From Rhodoferax antarcticus ANT.BR (GTDB lineage: Bacteria > Pseudomonadota > Gammaproteobacteria > Burkholderiales > Burkholderiaceae_C): DNA of 64,000 bases. The DNA lies in assembly GCF_001938565.1 (NCBI RefSeq), contig NZ_MSYM01000008.1, forward strand, positions 186,001-250,000. The letters are read 5' to 3'. The first letter of the stretch is position 1. Each line of letters opens with the position of its first letter. The notes under the pieces were generated by a model. It ran no database searches. It was not told the origin of the DNA and saw only the letters and a list, made by a program, of their open reading frames with translations. The position numbers and the translations under genes are program-made. Of this stretch, positions 1-8,963 are shown one piece after another.

Positions 1-118
1 GGGCGTCAATGCGCTCGGTTTCTTCTTTCACCAGGTTGAGCATGGCCTCCACCATCCATGCAGGCGTAAATACCTCGCCATGGTCGGCAACGCGTTGTTT
101 GGATTTGACGAGGTTCAT
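1..118 (-). CDS. N-terminal fragment of a DNA methyltransferase/restriction-like protein
   Basis: Only the first 39 codons lie in the window; the gene continues past base 1. The reverse strand reads from an ATG at 118 and begins MNLVKSKQRVADHGEVFTP. The phrase HGEVFTPxWMVExML followed by an E-R-I-D stretch is typical of the start of adenine-specific DNA methylases of the type I HsdM/type IIG kind, just before the SAM-binding motif, which is off the window. Specificity and completeness cannot be judged. A copy of the interspersed repeat lies directly upstream, at 131-180. Confidence 0.6.
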   Translation of the reverse strand, partial: MNLVKSKQRVADHGEVFTPAWMVEAMLNLVKEETERIDA

Positions 119-130
119 ATTTATAAGAAA

Positions 131-180
131 TCAGGCTCTAGCCCTTATGGAACGTGCGCTAGTAGCTATTAATTAAATAG
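131..180 (+). repeat. Interspersed ~50-bp repeat, copy 1 (forward)
   Basis: Contains GGCTCTAGCCCTTAT, then GCGCTAGTAGCTATTA. This is close to the family pattern (GGCCTCTAGCCCTTAT, short spacer, AAGCGCTAGTAGCTATTA). It lies between the methyltransferase start and the MBL hydrolase stop. Confidence 0.8.
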
Positions 181-192
181 ATGTTCGCGTTT

Positions 193-834
193 TTATTGGC
201 CATCCGCCACATAAGGGTTGCTGCGCCGTTCACGGCCGAAGGTGCTCTCGGGGCCGTGGCCGGGGATGAACACCGTGTCGTCACCCATCGGCCACAGGCG
301 GTTTTTGATGCTGGCGATCAGCGTGGCGTGGTCGCCTTGCGGGAAGTCGGTGCGGCCAATCGAGCCGGCAAACAACACATCCCCCACAAACGCGCGCTTG
401 GCCTCGGGCGAGTAAAACACCACATGTCCCGGCGTGTGCCCCGGGCAATGGCGCACCTGCAGCGTGCAATTGCCCACGGTCACCGTGTCGCCATCGTGCA
501 GCCAGCGGGTCGGCTTGAACATTTTGGCGGGTGCAAAGCCAAACATCTTGCTTTGCGCTGGCAGACCATCAATCCAGAATTGGTCGCCCTCTTGCGGGCC
601 GATGATGGGCAGATGCAGCCGCTCGGCCAGTTCGCCCGTGCCACCGGCGTGGTCAATGTGTGCGTGGGTGAGCCAGATTTGCTCCAGCGTCAAACCCAGG
701 CGTTTGACCTCGGCCAGGATCAGGTCCAGATCACCGCCCGGGTCAATCACGGCAGCTTGCAGGGTCTGGTCACACCAGACCAAAGAACAGTTTTGCTCGA
801 ACGGGGTGACGGGAATCGTGAGGTACTTGAACAT
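193..834 (-). CDS. MBL-fold metallo-hydrolase (YcbL / glyoxalase II-like)
   Basis: A 213-residue single-domain metallo-beta-lactamase-fold protein. The metal motif HAHIDH is at residues 57-62. Further ligands are visible in CPGHTPGH (about 131), FVGDVLF (about 152) and IPGHG (about 193). The length and the GRTDFPQGD segment match the YcbL group of short glyoxalase II-like enzymes, which hydrolyse thioesters such as S-D-lactoylglutathione; the true substrate cannot be read from sequence. The C-terminal substrate-binding domain of classical GloB is absent. It stands alone, transcribed leftwards, with repeat copy 1 just past its stop. Confidence 0.85.
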   Translation of the reverse strand: MFKYLTIPVTPFEQNCSLVWCDQTLQAAVIDPGGDLDLILAEVKRLGLTLEQIWLTHAHIDHAGGTGELAERLHLPIIGPQEGDQFWIDGLPAQSKMFGFAPAKMFKPTRWLHDGDTVTVGNCTLQVRHCPGHTPGHVVFYSPEAKRAFVGDVLFAGSIGRTDFPQGDHATLIASIKNRLWPMGDDTVFIPGHGPESTFGRERRSNPYVADGQ

Positions 835-1136
835 GGTTTGAAAGTGTTGGCTGGAGGGTTCGCTGGCAATGATGTGTCGACTGTACCTGCGCGGGTGGGT
901 GAAACATGCGGGGTCATCATGCGCTTGGATTGAGAGCAGCGATGACGCCTACAAGGTATTTCGCGACAGCTTCTGATTCCCAGCGGGTCGGCGCCATCTT
1001 TACCGGGCTTATGTTCGTTGCCATACCGACAGCCCTGGCGAGTGGGGGTGAAATGGTTGGTCGGATGTCGTGAAACGCGTCAGCCACGAGATCCGGTCGT
1101 TAAATTTATATCTCCACAACTCAAAAGAGGCACTTT
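835..1136. other. Intergenic stretch without recognised gene
   Basis: About 300 bases between the MBL hydrolase start and the 24-residue membrane protein. I see no convincing coding frame, RNA gene or repeat. The last 40 bases are AT-rich (TTAAATTTATAT) and probably carry the promoter and leader of the small protein. Confidence 0.4.
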
Positions 1137-1211
1137 ATGAACAGCATCATCTATATCGTTGGTTTGGTCGTCGTTGTTATCGCCGTCCTGTCGTTTTTCG
1201 GCATGCGTTAG
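1137..1211 (+). CDS. 24-residue single-pass membrane protein
   Basis: An ATG at 1137, preceded by an AAAAGAGG ribosome-binding site at about 1121-1128, opens a 25-codon frame beginning MNSIIYIVGLVVVV and ending in SFFGMR and TAG. Residues 4-21 form one hydrophobic helix, and the Arg at the C-terminus fits the positive-inside rule. I recall near-identical tiny proteins annotated as hypothetical in related Burkholderiales, so conservation rather than chance is likely, but I cannot run that search here. Function unknown; it may be a membrane-stress or complex-associated microprotein. Confidence 0.65.
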   Translation: MNSIIYIVGLVVVVIAVLSFFGMR

Positions 1212-1431
1212 GGCCAAAGCTGACAAGTTCTTTGGCTGCAATCGCCCTGGAGTAAACGCTCAGACCGTGGCGGGGCACGTCAATGTCTTGGCATGAAGGC
1301 TTAACCGGAAGTGGGTCTGCTCGCTCGCACACCCAAGCAGTACCGCGCATCGGCCACCGGGCTGACGTTGCTACTATGCATTAGCTTGGCTACGGCCAGC
1401 GCATTACCCCTTCCACCTTCTGAATGCCTTG

Positions 1432-1827
1432 ATGAAACCCTTGATTCGCCTCTTTTTCCGAACCCTGCGCACGGTGCTGGGTCCGTTCATGCTGATGTTT
1501 GAAGCCCTTAGCCGGCAGAAACCGGTGCAGCGTGCGGTTGACAGCCAAGCCAAGGTCGACCAGGCTTGTGGCAGTCTGGTGCTGTATCACTTCAAAACCT
1601 GTCCTTTTTGCATCAAGGTGCGCAAGGAAATGCACCGCTTGGCCCTGTCGATTGACAAGCGCGACGCGCAGCACGATGCCAAAAACAAGGCTGATCTGGT
1701 GGCGGGCAGCGGCGACGACAAGGTGCCGTGTCTCAAAGTCACCGATGCCCACGGTCAGGTGCAGTGGATCAAGGATTCCAGCGCCATCATCAGCTACCTG
1801 AATCAGCGCTTTGGCGCTGCGGCCTGA
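1432..1827 (+). CDS. Glutaredoxin-like protein with N-terminal hydrophobic segment
   Basis: A 131-residue protein. Residues 5-25 are hydrophobic and may anchor it to the membrane. The glutaredoxin fold follows, with the active site CPFC at residues 57-60 after LVLYHFKT, the Val-Pro cis-proline motif in KVPCLKV, and a C-terminal DSSAIISYL helix that would contact glutathione. A TTG lies one codon upstream, but the ATG at 1432 is the natural start. Probable thiol-disulfide exchange role; partner unknown. It lies alone upstream of the TSUP permease. Confidence 0.8.
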   Translation: MKPLIRLFFRTLRTVLGPFMLMFEALSRQKPVQRAVDSQAKVDQACGSLVLYHFKTCPFCIKVRKEMHRLALSIDKRDAQHDAKNKADLVAGSGDDKVPCLKVTDAHGQVQWIKDSSAIISYLNQRFGAAA

Positions 1828-1901
1828 GCAGCTTGCAACCCGCAAGATACTGATAAAAATGCAGGCGCCATGGGCGCGAACACGCCAGCGACCGTCGGCA
1901 A

Positions 1902-2672
1902 ATGCCCCTTGATTTCTGGACCCATGCACCCCTACTTGCGGGCGCTGCCTTTGCCGCTGGCGTGCTCAATGCCATAGCTGGGGGCGGCAGTTTTCTGACC
2001 TTGCCAGCGCTGGTGTTCGTGGGCATACCGCCCATCATGGCCAACGCCACCAGCGCGCTGGCGGCGAGCCCGGGCTACTTGGGCAGCACGCTGGGTTTTC
2101 GCGACGAACTGCGCCAGCTGCCCCTGGCCCGGCTGAAACATGAAATGGTGATCTGCGCCATCGGCGGTGTGGTTGGCGCGCTGCTGCTGCTGGTGACACC
2201 GGCCAAAGTCTTCTCTGGCATCGTGCCTTGGCTGCTGCTGTTTGCCACGCTGCTGTTTGCCGCCGGGCCCACCTTGGCAAAGCGCGCCAAGGCAGCCTCG
2301 CAGACGGGGCAGGGTCTGGACAAGTGGCGGGAGCCTGGTTTGCTGCTGACCAGCATTTATGGCGGTTATTTCAATGGCGGGCTGGGCATCTTGCTGATGG
2401 CGCTGTACGCGGTTACGGGCGAGTCGCGCATTCACACCGCCAACGCACTGAAAAACCTCAACTCGCTGGTGCTGTCGTGGCTGTCGGTGGCCGCCTTTAT
2501 TGTGGCCGGGGCCATTGCCTGGCGCGAGGGCGTGTTGATGATGGTGGCTGCCACGGTGGGTGGTTTTCTGGGCGCACGCTGGGCCAAGCGATTGCCCGTG
2601 ACATGGGTACGCATCGGTGTTATTGTTACCGGCCTTGTGATGAGTGTGGTATTTTTCGCCCGCCATGTTTAG
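1902..2672 (+). CDS. TSUP-family permease (TauE/SafE, DUF81)
   Basis: A 256-residue integral membrane protein with about eight hydrophobic helices. The family signature is near the N-terminus: GVLNAIAGGGSFLTLPAL, followed by ANATSALAASPGYLGS. The second half repeats the pattern with GGYFNGGLGILLMALY and ALKNLNSLVLSWLS, as expected for the internally duplicated TauE/SafE fold. Members export sulfite, sulfoacetate or related organosulfur anions. The substrate here is not identifiable. Its stop is 15 bases before the next start, so it may be co-transcribed with the signalling protein. Confidence 0.88.
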   Translation: MPLDFWTHAPLLAGAAFAAGVLNAIAGGGSFLTLPALVFVGIPPIMANATSALAASPGYLGSTLGFRDELRQLPLARLKHEMVICAIGGVVGALLLLVTPAKVFSGIVPWLLLFATLLFAAGPTLAKRAKAASQTGQGLDKWREPGLLLTSIYGGYFNGGLGILLMALYAVTGESRIHTANALKNLNSLVLSWLSVAAFIVAGAIAWREGVLMMVAATVGGFLGARWAKRLPVTWVRIGVIVTGLVMSVVFFARHV

Positions 2673-2687
2673 CTGGAAAACGCCGTG

Positions 2688-5600
2688 ATGTTTGAGATTT
2701 TTCCCTGGAACCCGCAGCTGGAAACCGGCATCGCTCTGGTCGATGAGCAGCACCGGGTGCTGGTCAGCCTGCTCAACCGGCTGGCGCAGCTGCATGTTCA
2801 AGGCGCCACCGAGTCTGAGGTTCAAACCATCCTGGGCGAGCTGGCCGACTACGCCCATTACCACTTCGCCACCGAAGAGGGCATCTGGGGGGCTTCGCTG
2901 GCGGGTGATGACTGGCTGGCGCAACATATTCAAACCCACCAACGCTTTTTTGACCCTATCGTTGCGCTGCAAAGTGGCAACAAGCCATTTCAGGTCGTGC
3001 TGGACGATTTGTTTTCTTACCTGACCCAGTGGCTGGCCTACCATATTCTTGAGAGCGACAAACGCATGGCACTGGCCGTCAAAAGCCTGGCCGATGGCCT
3101 TAGCTTGGACGCTGCCCACCAAAGCGCCGACGACCAAATGCGCGGCGCTACCGCCACCCTGATCCAAGCCCTGCTGGCCATGTACCAGACGGTGTCGGCC
3201 CAGGCGCTGGAGCTGATGCACGAAAAGCTTGCCCGCCTGCGCGCCGAACAGGTCTTGCTCAGAGATCAGAAGCGCTGGCTTTTCCTGAACGAAGAAGCGC
3301 GTGGCGAACGCTCGGTCAATGCCTCGCCTTTGGAAAACACGCTGCGCACCATCATCGACAACGTGCCCGCTGGCCTGGTGGCAGCCGACATCATCACCTC
3401 CCGCTTCACGTTTGCCAACCCCTGGTTCTGCCGGATGCTGGGCTACAGCCTGGACGAACTCCTGGACATGGGCCCGATGGACATTCACCCGCCAGAGGCC
3501 TGGCCAAGCGTGCAAGCGGATTTTGAGCACATGATGGCCGGCGAAAGAAAAGAGACCCTGGCCGTGCCCGTGCGCCGAAAAGACGGCAGCATCTTCCTGG
3601 CCAACGTAGAGCGCATTTCCATCGAGCTGGGTGGGCAAGTGAACGTGTTGGCCGTCTTTGCTGACGTGACGGAGCAGGTGGTGGCGGAGAACGCGCTGCG
3701 CAACAGTGAGGCCCATCTGCACACCCTGGTGGACACCATCCCCGACCTGATCTGGCGAAAGGATGTCAACGGTGTTTACCTGTCATGTAACCCGGCATTC
3801 GAGCGACTTTTTGGCGCGACTGAGGTCGCCATCGTCGGCAAAACGGACAACGACTTTGTGGCCAGCGACTTGGCCGAAAGCTTTCTTGCCCACGACCGTG
3901 CCGCCGTGGCCACACTGCGACCCATGATCAACGAAGAATGGGTCACCTATGCTGACACGGGCACGCGTGCCCTGCTGGAGACCACCAAGGTGCCGATGCG
4001 CGATGCCAGCGGCAAATTGGTTGGTGTGCTGGGCATTGGCCACGACATTACCCAGCAACGCCAAGCCACCGAAGCACTGCAAGCCGAACGCGCACGCCTG
4101 CAAAACGCCATTGATGCTGCCCAGGCGGGCACCTGGGAGTGGGACACTGCCACCGAAGTGCTTCGCGTCAACGATCGCGCCGCAGAGATGCTTGGCTACC
4201 CTCTTGGGGCACTGCGTGAAGTGCCCTACGCTGAGTACAACGCCTGGATTCATGCCGATGACCAGCTGATTCACAAGCAGCTGATGATGCGCCACCTCAG
4301 TGGCGAGCTACCGAATTTTGCGATGGAACTGCGCATGCGCCACCAGGACGGCCACTGGGTTTGGTGCCGTACGCAGGGGCGTGTGATGCAGCGCGACGCC
4401 CAGGGCCAGCCGCTATTGGTGTCAGGGATCAGCATCGACATCAGTGAGCAAAAAACGCACCGCGAGCTGATCGACCACATCACCCATAACGACGCCCTGA
4501 CCGGCCTGCCCAACCGCCAAAGGTTTGTCGGCGTGCTGGCTCAGACCATGGCAACGCACACGCCAGATCGTCATCTGGCAGTGGCCTACATCGACCTGGA
4601 CAATTTTTCGGCCATCAACCTGATACACGGGATGGAAGTGGGCCACCAGCTGATTGTGGCGGTGAGCCAGCGGCTGGCGGGCGAGATGGGTCAGAACCAA
4701 TACCTGGCGCACATCGGAGGCGACGAGTTTGCCGTCATCATGAGCCAGTTGCAGCAACCAGAGGACAGCGTGACCCGGGTGGAGGCACTGCTCAAGGTGA
4801 TCGCCGACCCGCTGCCATTGAACGGCTTGACGCTGTCCGTCACCGCCAGCATTGGCGTGGCCCTGCTGGCCCCGGGCGACAAGGTAGACGCTGAACAACT
4901 GCTGCGCCAGGCCGACCAGGCCATGTACCGGGCCAAGCAGTCGGGCAAAAACCGCCGCTACCAGTTCGACCCTGTTACCGACGAAATCACCCGCGAGCGC
5001 CTGGCCCGCGTCGATGAAATTCGGCAGGGCTTGTTGCGCCATGAATTCGTGCTGTATTACCAGCCCCAGGTGCGGCTGAACACCGGCGAGGTGATCGGTT
5101 TTGAGGCATTGATCCGCTGGCAGCACCCGCAGCGCGGCCTGCTGTCACCCTATGCGTTCATCGGTTTGGTTGAGCAGCATCCGATGGCCATCACGCTGGG
5201 CGACTGGGTGATCGACACCGCTCTGGCACAGCTGGCGCAGTGGCAAGCGCAGGGTCTGAAAACCTCGGTGAGCGTGAATATTGACGCCATGCAACTGCTG
5301 GACGCCGACTTTGCCGACCGCCTGCAGCTGCAGTTGCGCCGCCAGCCCACGGTCAGCGCCAGCCAGCTGGAACTGGAAATTCTGGAAACCGGCGCGCTGG
5401 GCAACACGGCGCAGGTGTCGGCCCTGATCGCTCAGCTGCAAGAGCTCGGGCTCTCATGTGCGCTGGACGACTTTGGCACGGGTTATTCGTCGCTGACCTT
5501 TCTGAAGCAACTCGGCGCGCGCACGCTGAAGATCGACCAGAGTTTTGTGCTCGGCATGCTCGACGATGCGGAAGACGCCACCATCGTCAACAGTGTGCTG

Positions 5601-6182
5601 GGGCTGGCCCGCAACTTTGACCGCCTGGCGGTGGCCGAGGGCGTGGAGACCGAGGCGCATGGCTGCCTGCTGATCGAATTTGGCTGCGAATTTGGCCAAG
5701 GTTATGCCATTGCCCGACCCATGCCTGCAACGCAGGTGCTGCCTTGGCTGACGCAATGGCAGTTGCCCGCGAGCTGGGCCAGCAGCCGCAAGGTCGGACC
5801 GGCTGGCATTCCGATGCTGCTGGCCGAAGTGGAACACCGTGCCTGGATGAAAAAAATCAAGGCTTATGCCACGCTTGGCGACAAAGCCTTGTTGCCAGCC
5901 GACAGCCAACACTGCCGCTTTGGGCATTGGTTGCGCCGGGGCAGCACCGTTGATCGGCTTCAACACCAACCTGGTTTTTCCCAACTGCAAGAGCTGCACA
6001 GCGCCATCCATCAGCGCGCCAATGCGTTGACGCACCAAATAGCCCAAGGGCAGATGGCTTTGGCCCGCCAGGACTTGGGGGCCGTTGAACTGCTGAGCCA
6101 GCACCTGCTTTCCGAGCTGCGCAGTTTGCGCCAGAACCAGACCGAGGCCAACGCAACAAACTCGGTCTTTGGCGAGCTGTAG
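2688..6182 (+). CDS. Hemerythrin-PAS-GGDEF-EAL-CZB signalling protein
   Basis: A very large (about 1164-residue) cytoplasmic c-di-GMP protein. In order: bacteriohemerythrin domain (about 4-130) with its iron ligands visible in DEQH, HYHFATEE, HIQTH and HILESD; a helical linker; three PAS domains (about 216-590); GGDEF domain with intact GGDEF near 676 but no RxxD inhibitory site before it; EAL domain with intact EAL near 806, DDFGTGYSS and LKIDQSF; and a C-terminal zinc-binding CZB-type segment (HCRFGHWL near 1075, then LHxxIHQRA). The catalytic residues suggest phosphodiesterase and perhaps cyclase activity, tuned by oxygen or iron (hemerythrin), PAS ligands and zinc or oxidants (CZB). A GTG one codon upstream (2685) is an alternative start. 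Confidence 0.9.
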   Translation: MFEIFPWNPQLETGIALVDEQHRVLVSLLNRLAQLHVQGATESEVQTILGELADYAHYHFATEEGIWGASLAGDDWLAQHIQTHQRFFDPIVALQSGNKPFQVVLDDLFSYLTQWLAYHILESDKRMALAVKSLADGLSLDAAHQSADDQMRGATATLIQALLAMYQTVSAQALELMHEKLARLRAEQVLLRDQKRWLFLNEEARGERSVNASPLENTLRTIIDNVPAGLVAADIITSRFTFANPWFCRMLGYSLDELLDMGPMDIHPPEAWPSVQADFEHMMAGERKETLAVPVRRKDGSIFLANVERISIELGGQVNVLAVFADVTEQVVAENALRNSEAHLHTLVDTIPDLIWRKDVNGVYLSCNPAFERLFGATEVAIVGKTDNDFVASDLAESFLAHDRAAVATLRPMINEEWVTYADTGTRALLETTKVPMRDASGKLVGVLGIGHDITQQRQATEALQAERARLQNAIDAAQAGTWEWDTATEVLRVNDRAAEMLGYPLGALREVPYAEYNAWIHADDQLIHKQLMMRHLSGELPNFAMELRMRHQDGHWVWCRTQGRVMQRDAQGQPLLVSGISIDISEQKTHRELIDHITHNDALTGLPNRQRFVGVLAQTMATHTPDRHLAVAYIDLDNFSAINLIHGMEVGHQLIVAVSQRLAGEMGQNQYLAHIGGDEFAVIMSQLQQPEDSVTRVEALLKVIADPLPLNGLTLSVTASIGVALLAPGDKVDAEQLLRQADQAMYRAKQSGKNRRYQFDPVTDEITRERLARVDEIRQGLLRHEFVLYYQPQVRLNTGEVIGFEALIRWQHPQRGLLSPYAFIGLVEQHPMAITLGDWVIDTALAQLAQWQAQGLKTSVSVNIDAMQLLDADFADRLQLQLRRQPTVSASQLELEILETGALGNTAQVSALIAQLQELGLSCALDDFGTGYSSLTFLKQLGARTLKIDQSFVLGMLDDAEDATIVNSVLGLARNFDRLAVAEGVETEAHGCLLIEFGCEFGQGYAIARPMPATQVLPWLTQWQLPASWASSRKVGPAGIPMLLAEVEHRAWMKKIKAYATLGDKALLPADSQHCRFGHWLRRGSTVDRLQHQPGFSQLQELHSAIHQRANALTHQIAQGQMALARQDLGAVELLSQHLLSELRSLRQNQTEANATNSVFGEL

Positions 6183-6204
6183 GGCGCCAGCGCCAAGGCT
6201 TGCG

Positions 6205-6264
6205 TTTAATTACTAAATGAATAGCTACTCGCGCTTGTATATCAAGGGCTAGAGGCCAATTTGA
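6205..6264 (-). repeat. Interspersed repeat, copy 2 (reverse)
   Basis: Reads TAGCTACTCGCGCTT, a short spacer, then AAGGGCTAGAGGCCAATTT. It fills almost the whole gap between two convergent genes, the GGDEF/EAL gene and mtnA, so it may act in transcript ends. Confidence 0.85.
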
Positions 6265-6267
6265 CGT

Positions 6268-7383
6268 TTAATCAGCCGAAGCAAAATGAGGCTGCGGTTG
6301 CGGCCCAAACAGCGCCGCAATGGCCGCTGGCGTGGCAGCGCATAGGCCACGGTCGGTGATCAGCGCGGTCACCAGACGCGCCGGTGTCACATCAAAGCCG
6401 GGGTTGGTGTTGGTGGGCGTGCCGGTGGGGCTGATCTGCACGGTGCTGAGGTAGCCGTGCGCATCCAGACCCGTCATGTGCGAAATTTCTTCCCCGGCGC
6501 GGTCTTCAATCGGGATCTCGCGCACGCCGTCATGCACCGACAAGTCCAGCGTGGGCGAGGGCATGGCCACGTAAAACGGCACATTGTTGTCATGCGCGGC
6601 CAGTGCCTTCAGGTAGGTGCCGATCTTGTTGCAAACGTCACCCCGGGCGGTGACGCGGTCGGTGCCGACGATGCACATGTCCACCTGCCCGTGCTGCATC
6701 AAATGGCCGCCAGCGTTGTCCACGATCAAGGTATGCGGCACGCCGTGCTGGCCCAGTTCCCAGGCGGTGAGTGAGGCGCCTTGGTTGCGTGGGCGGGTTT
6801 CGTCCACCCACACATGCACGCCAATGCCTTCGTTGTACGCCTGGTAAATGGCCGAGGTGGCGGTGCCCCAGTCCACCGTGGCCAGCCAGCCGGCGTTGCA
6901 ATGGGTGAGGATATGGATGCGTTGGCCGGGCTTGCGGCGCGCCACCTCGCGAATCAGCGCCAGCCCATGCAGGCCCAGCTGGTGGTTCATAGATACGTCT
7001 TCGTCCGCCATGTGGGCGGCCAGCGCAAACGCAGCTTGCACGCGGTCTTGTGGCGGGCGCGGCAGCAGGTCGGCCACCATGCGCGCCAGGCCCCATTGCA
7101 AATTCACCGCCGTCGGGCGGGTGGCGAGCAGGGTGCGCTGGGCCGCCAGCAGGCTTGTGTCGCTGCTGTCGTGGCGCATGGCCACCGCCAGACCGTAAGC
7201 GGCCACCACGCCAATCAGTGGCGCACCACGAATCCACATCTCACGAATCGCACGCTCAAAGCTCGCCACGTCCGGCAATACAGCGGTAATGAGTTCATGC
7301 GGTAAAAAGCGCTGGTCGATGACTTCGACCTGAGCGTCGGCATTGAGCCAGACGGTACGCCAGGGGTGGCCTTGAATTTTCAT
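6268..7383 (-). CDS. mtnA: 5-methylthioribose-1-phosphate isomerase
   Basis: A 371-residue enzyme that converts methylthioribose-1-phosphate to methylthioribulose-1-phosphate in MTA salvage. Diagnostic motifs are present: [13 protein letters not shown], the catalytic Cys in LTHCNAGWL, and the catalytic Asp in [17 protein letters not shown]. The start is the ATG at 7383, which overlaps the mtnK stop by four bases (ATGA), so the two are translationally coupled. An open frame runs further upstream but lies inside mtnK. The usual downstream genes of the full Met salvage cycle (mtnB, C, D) are absent; the neighbour is an aldolase fusion instead, so the product is probably cleaved. Confidence 0.95.
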   Translation of the reverse strand: MKIQGHPWRTVWLNADAQVEVIDQRFLPHELITAVLPDVASFERAIREMWIRGAPLIGVVAAYGLAVAMRHDSSDTSLLAAQRTLLATRPTAVNLQWGLARMVADLLPRPPQDRVQAAFALAAHMADEDVSMNHQLGLHGLALIREVARRKPGQRIHILTHCNAGWLATVDWGTATSAIYQAYNEGIGVHVWVDETRPRNQGASLTAWELGQHGVPHTLIVDNAGGHLMQHGQVDMCIVGTDRVTARGDVCNKIGTYLKALAAHDNNVPFYVAMPSPTLDLSVHDGVREIPIEDRAGEEISHMTGLDAHGYLSTVQISPTGTPTNTNPGFDVTPARLVTALITDRGLCAATPAAIAALFGPQPQPHFASAD

Positions 7384-8663
7384 AGGGTCAATGTCCTGCA
7401 TTCCTCGGCCAGGTCGGTGACCTCGCTGATGCACTGAAAGTCTGTACGGCCCAACAGCAGGGCCTCGGCTAGGCGCAGCGTGCGCACCTCGATCTGCGCG
7501 CGTGCTGTCGCGTCGGGAATGGCGGCAATTTCTGCCACCTTGGCCAGCCCGAGGGTGCGGCGGACCAGCTCGCAACCGGCAAAGCCCAGGCTGTCGCTGA
7601 AGACGCGCTGCATGAAAGCCTCACGAAACAGGCTCAGGCTGGCATCGTCGCGGCCACGGCCCATGAAGCTGGTGCCGGTGCTGGCGTCGTGCGCCGCCCA
7701 CAGCGCGGTGAACTTTTGCGCAAAGCCATCCCACACCTGGGCCACTTGTTCCAGCAGCCAAGCCTGGTAGGGCACGGGGTCTTGCGCGGCGTTTTGCGCG
7801 GCGTTTTGCCCGGCCTGCACGCGGTGCCAGTCCTGCGACAGGTAGGCGCTGAGCAGGTTCGCCAGCAGCAGGCCCACGTCAAACCCGATCGGGCCATAGA
7901 AAGCAAATTCAGGGTCGATCACATAGGTGTCCGTCTGGTTCACCATCACCGAGCCGGTGTGCAGGTCGCCATGCAGCAGGCTTTCGGCCTGGTTCATGAA
8001 GACCCACTTCATCTGCGCGGCTGCCACGCTGACAGCGGGGTCGTTGTGCAGCCGCTGCAGCGCGGCGCGCGGCAGGGAAGGGCTGTAAACATTGGTGGCG
8101 TGGTCTTCAAACGGGTAGGTGAAGATCAGGTCTTCGGTGATCTTGCACAGCTCGGTGTTGGTGGTGGCGGCCACGGCACGCTTTTTATCCGCCGCACTCA
8201 GGTACAGGTCTGAGCCGTGAAACAGCGTCTGCGCCATGTAGCTGGACAAATGGTCGGCCAGGTTCGGGTAAGTGATGCCGTCGATCAAACCCTTGCGCAA
8301 GATGATGTGCGCGCGCAAGTGCTGCATGGCGATCAGCGACTGCGCGCTCTCAAAGTGCAACACCTCGGGCACATGCTGCGGGCAACGGGCACCAAACACC
8401 TTGAGCGCGTGGGCCTCACGGTCAGCGCGGTGGCGGGTAAGCGGCCAGCCTTCGCCCACCAGGCGCAGGTAGGGCAGCGCCTGCTTCACCACCACACTGC
8501 GCTCGGGGTTGGTGCGGCTGCCGACGAAATACACCAGATTCAGGTTGCCGTCGCCGACCTCCACAATGTCGAGCGCGTCCATGTCGCCCAGCAGCGTCAG
8601 CAGCTCAGGCACCTGGCGCAGGTAGTTGGCCAAGGTATCCGGGGTCAAGGCTTGGTAGGTCAT
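7380..8663 (-). CDS. mtnK: S-methyl-5-thioribose kinase
   Basis: A 427-residue kinase of the aminoglycoside-phosphotransferase fold that phosphorylates methylthioribose at C1. Visible motifs: the nucleotide loop [11 protein letters not shown] (about 37-47), the catalytic loop [13 protein letters not shown] and the metal-binding [15 protein letters not shown] short tandem duplication, QNAAQNAAQ, sits in a variable loop near the C-terminal third. It needs free methylthioribose, so an MTA nucleosidase elsewhere is implied. The 4-base overlap with mtnA makes this the upstream gene of a two-gene unit; the aldolase fusion is upstream in the same orientation, separated by 300 bases that hold two repeat-like elements. 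Confidence 0.95.
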   Translation of the reverse strand: MTYQALTPDTLANYLRQVPELLTLLGDMDALDIVEVGDGNLNLVYFVGSRTNPERSVVVKQALPYLRLVGEGWPLTRHRADREAHALKVFGARCPQHVPEVLHFESAQSLIAMQHLRAHIILRKGLIDGITYPNLADHLSSYMAQTLFHGSDLYLSAADKKRAVAATTNTELCKITEDLIFTYPFEDHATNVYSPSLPRAALQRLHNDPAVSVAAAQMKWVFMNQAESLLHGDLHTGSVMVNQTDTYVIDPEFAFYGPIGFDVGLLLANLLSAYLSQDWHRVQAGQNAAQNAAQDPVPYQAWLLEQVAQVWDGFAQKFTALWAAHDASTGTSFMGRGRDDASLSLFREAFMQRVFSDSLGFAGCELVRRTLGLAKVAEIAAIPDATARAQIEVRTLRLAEALLLGRTDFQCISEVTDLAEECRTLTL

Positions 8664-8687
8664 GATGGTGATGAACTTTCAAACAAC

Positions 8688-8736
8688 AATTTAATAGCAC
8701 TTAGCGCATATGTACAAAGGGCTAGAGGCACTTTTG
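8688..8736 (-). repeat. Interspersed repeat, copy 3 (reverse)
   Basis: TTTAATAGCACTTAGCGCAT, a spacer, then AAAGGGCTAGAGGCACTTTT. It lies immediately upstream of mtnK, between mtnK and the inverted-repeat element at 8801-8916. Confidence 0.75.
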
Positions 8737-8800
8737 ATACTAACTGTAATGCCTCCCAAGCGACACCCCCATCAGGGCATTTTCGCAACAGCTTCTAGCG

Positions 8801-8916
8801 GCTTGCGTTGGGTGTCTGACGCAGCGTGGACTTGGGGTTTTGCCAAATTAAGGAGGAGGCTTGGGGCAGAGCCCCAAGACGGGGGACATTCGCGGCGTCA
8901 GACACCCAACGCATGC
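8801..8916 (+). repeat. Long inverted-repeat element 1 with GGAGGAGG core
   Basis: The left arm GCGTTGGGTGTCTGACGC (8805-8822) is perfectly complementary to 8895-8912, an 18-bp stem. The 72-base interior holds AAGGAGGAGGC (8850-8860), a 7-bp hairpin CTTGGGG/CCCCAAG (8860-8866 and 8872-8878) and ACGGGGGACA (8879-8888). The same core occurs in a second element at 20801-20886, whose arms are different but still complementary. It lies in the gap between mtnK and the aldolase fusion. It is a structured mobile repeat or a structured RNA; I do not recognise a named family. Confidence 0.75.
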
Positions 8917-8963
8917 AGCGGGTTAAAGCTGAGAAAGCAGGCATTACAAACTGTCCAGTCAAG

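Noticed and set aside
1932..3722. Long open frame on the reverse strand across the TSUP and GGDEF genes
   Set aside because: It is antisense to two clear genes, is rich in His/Gln/Arg as expected for a shadow of GC-rich coding sequence, and shows no family motif.
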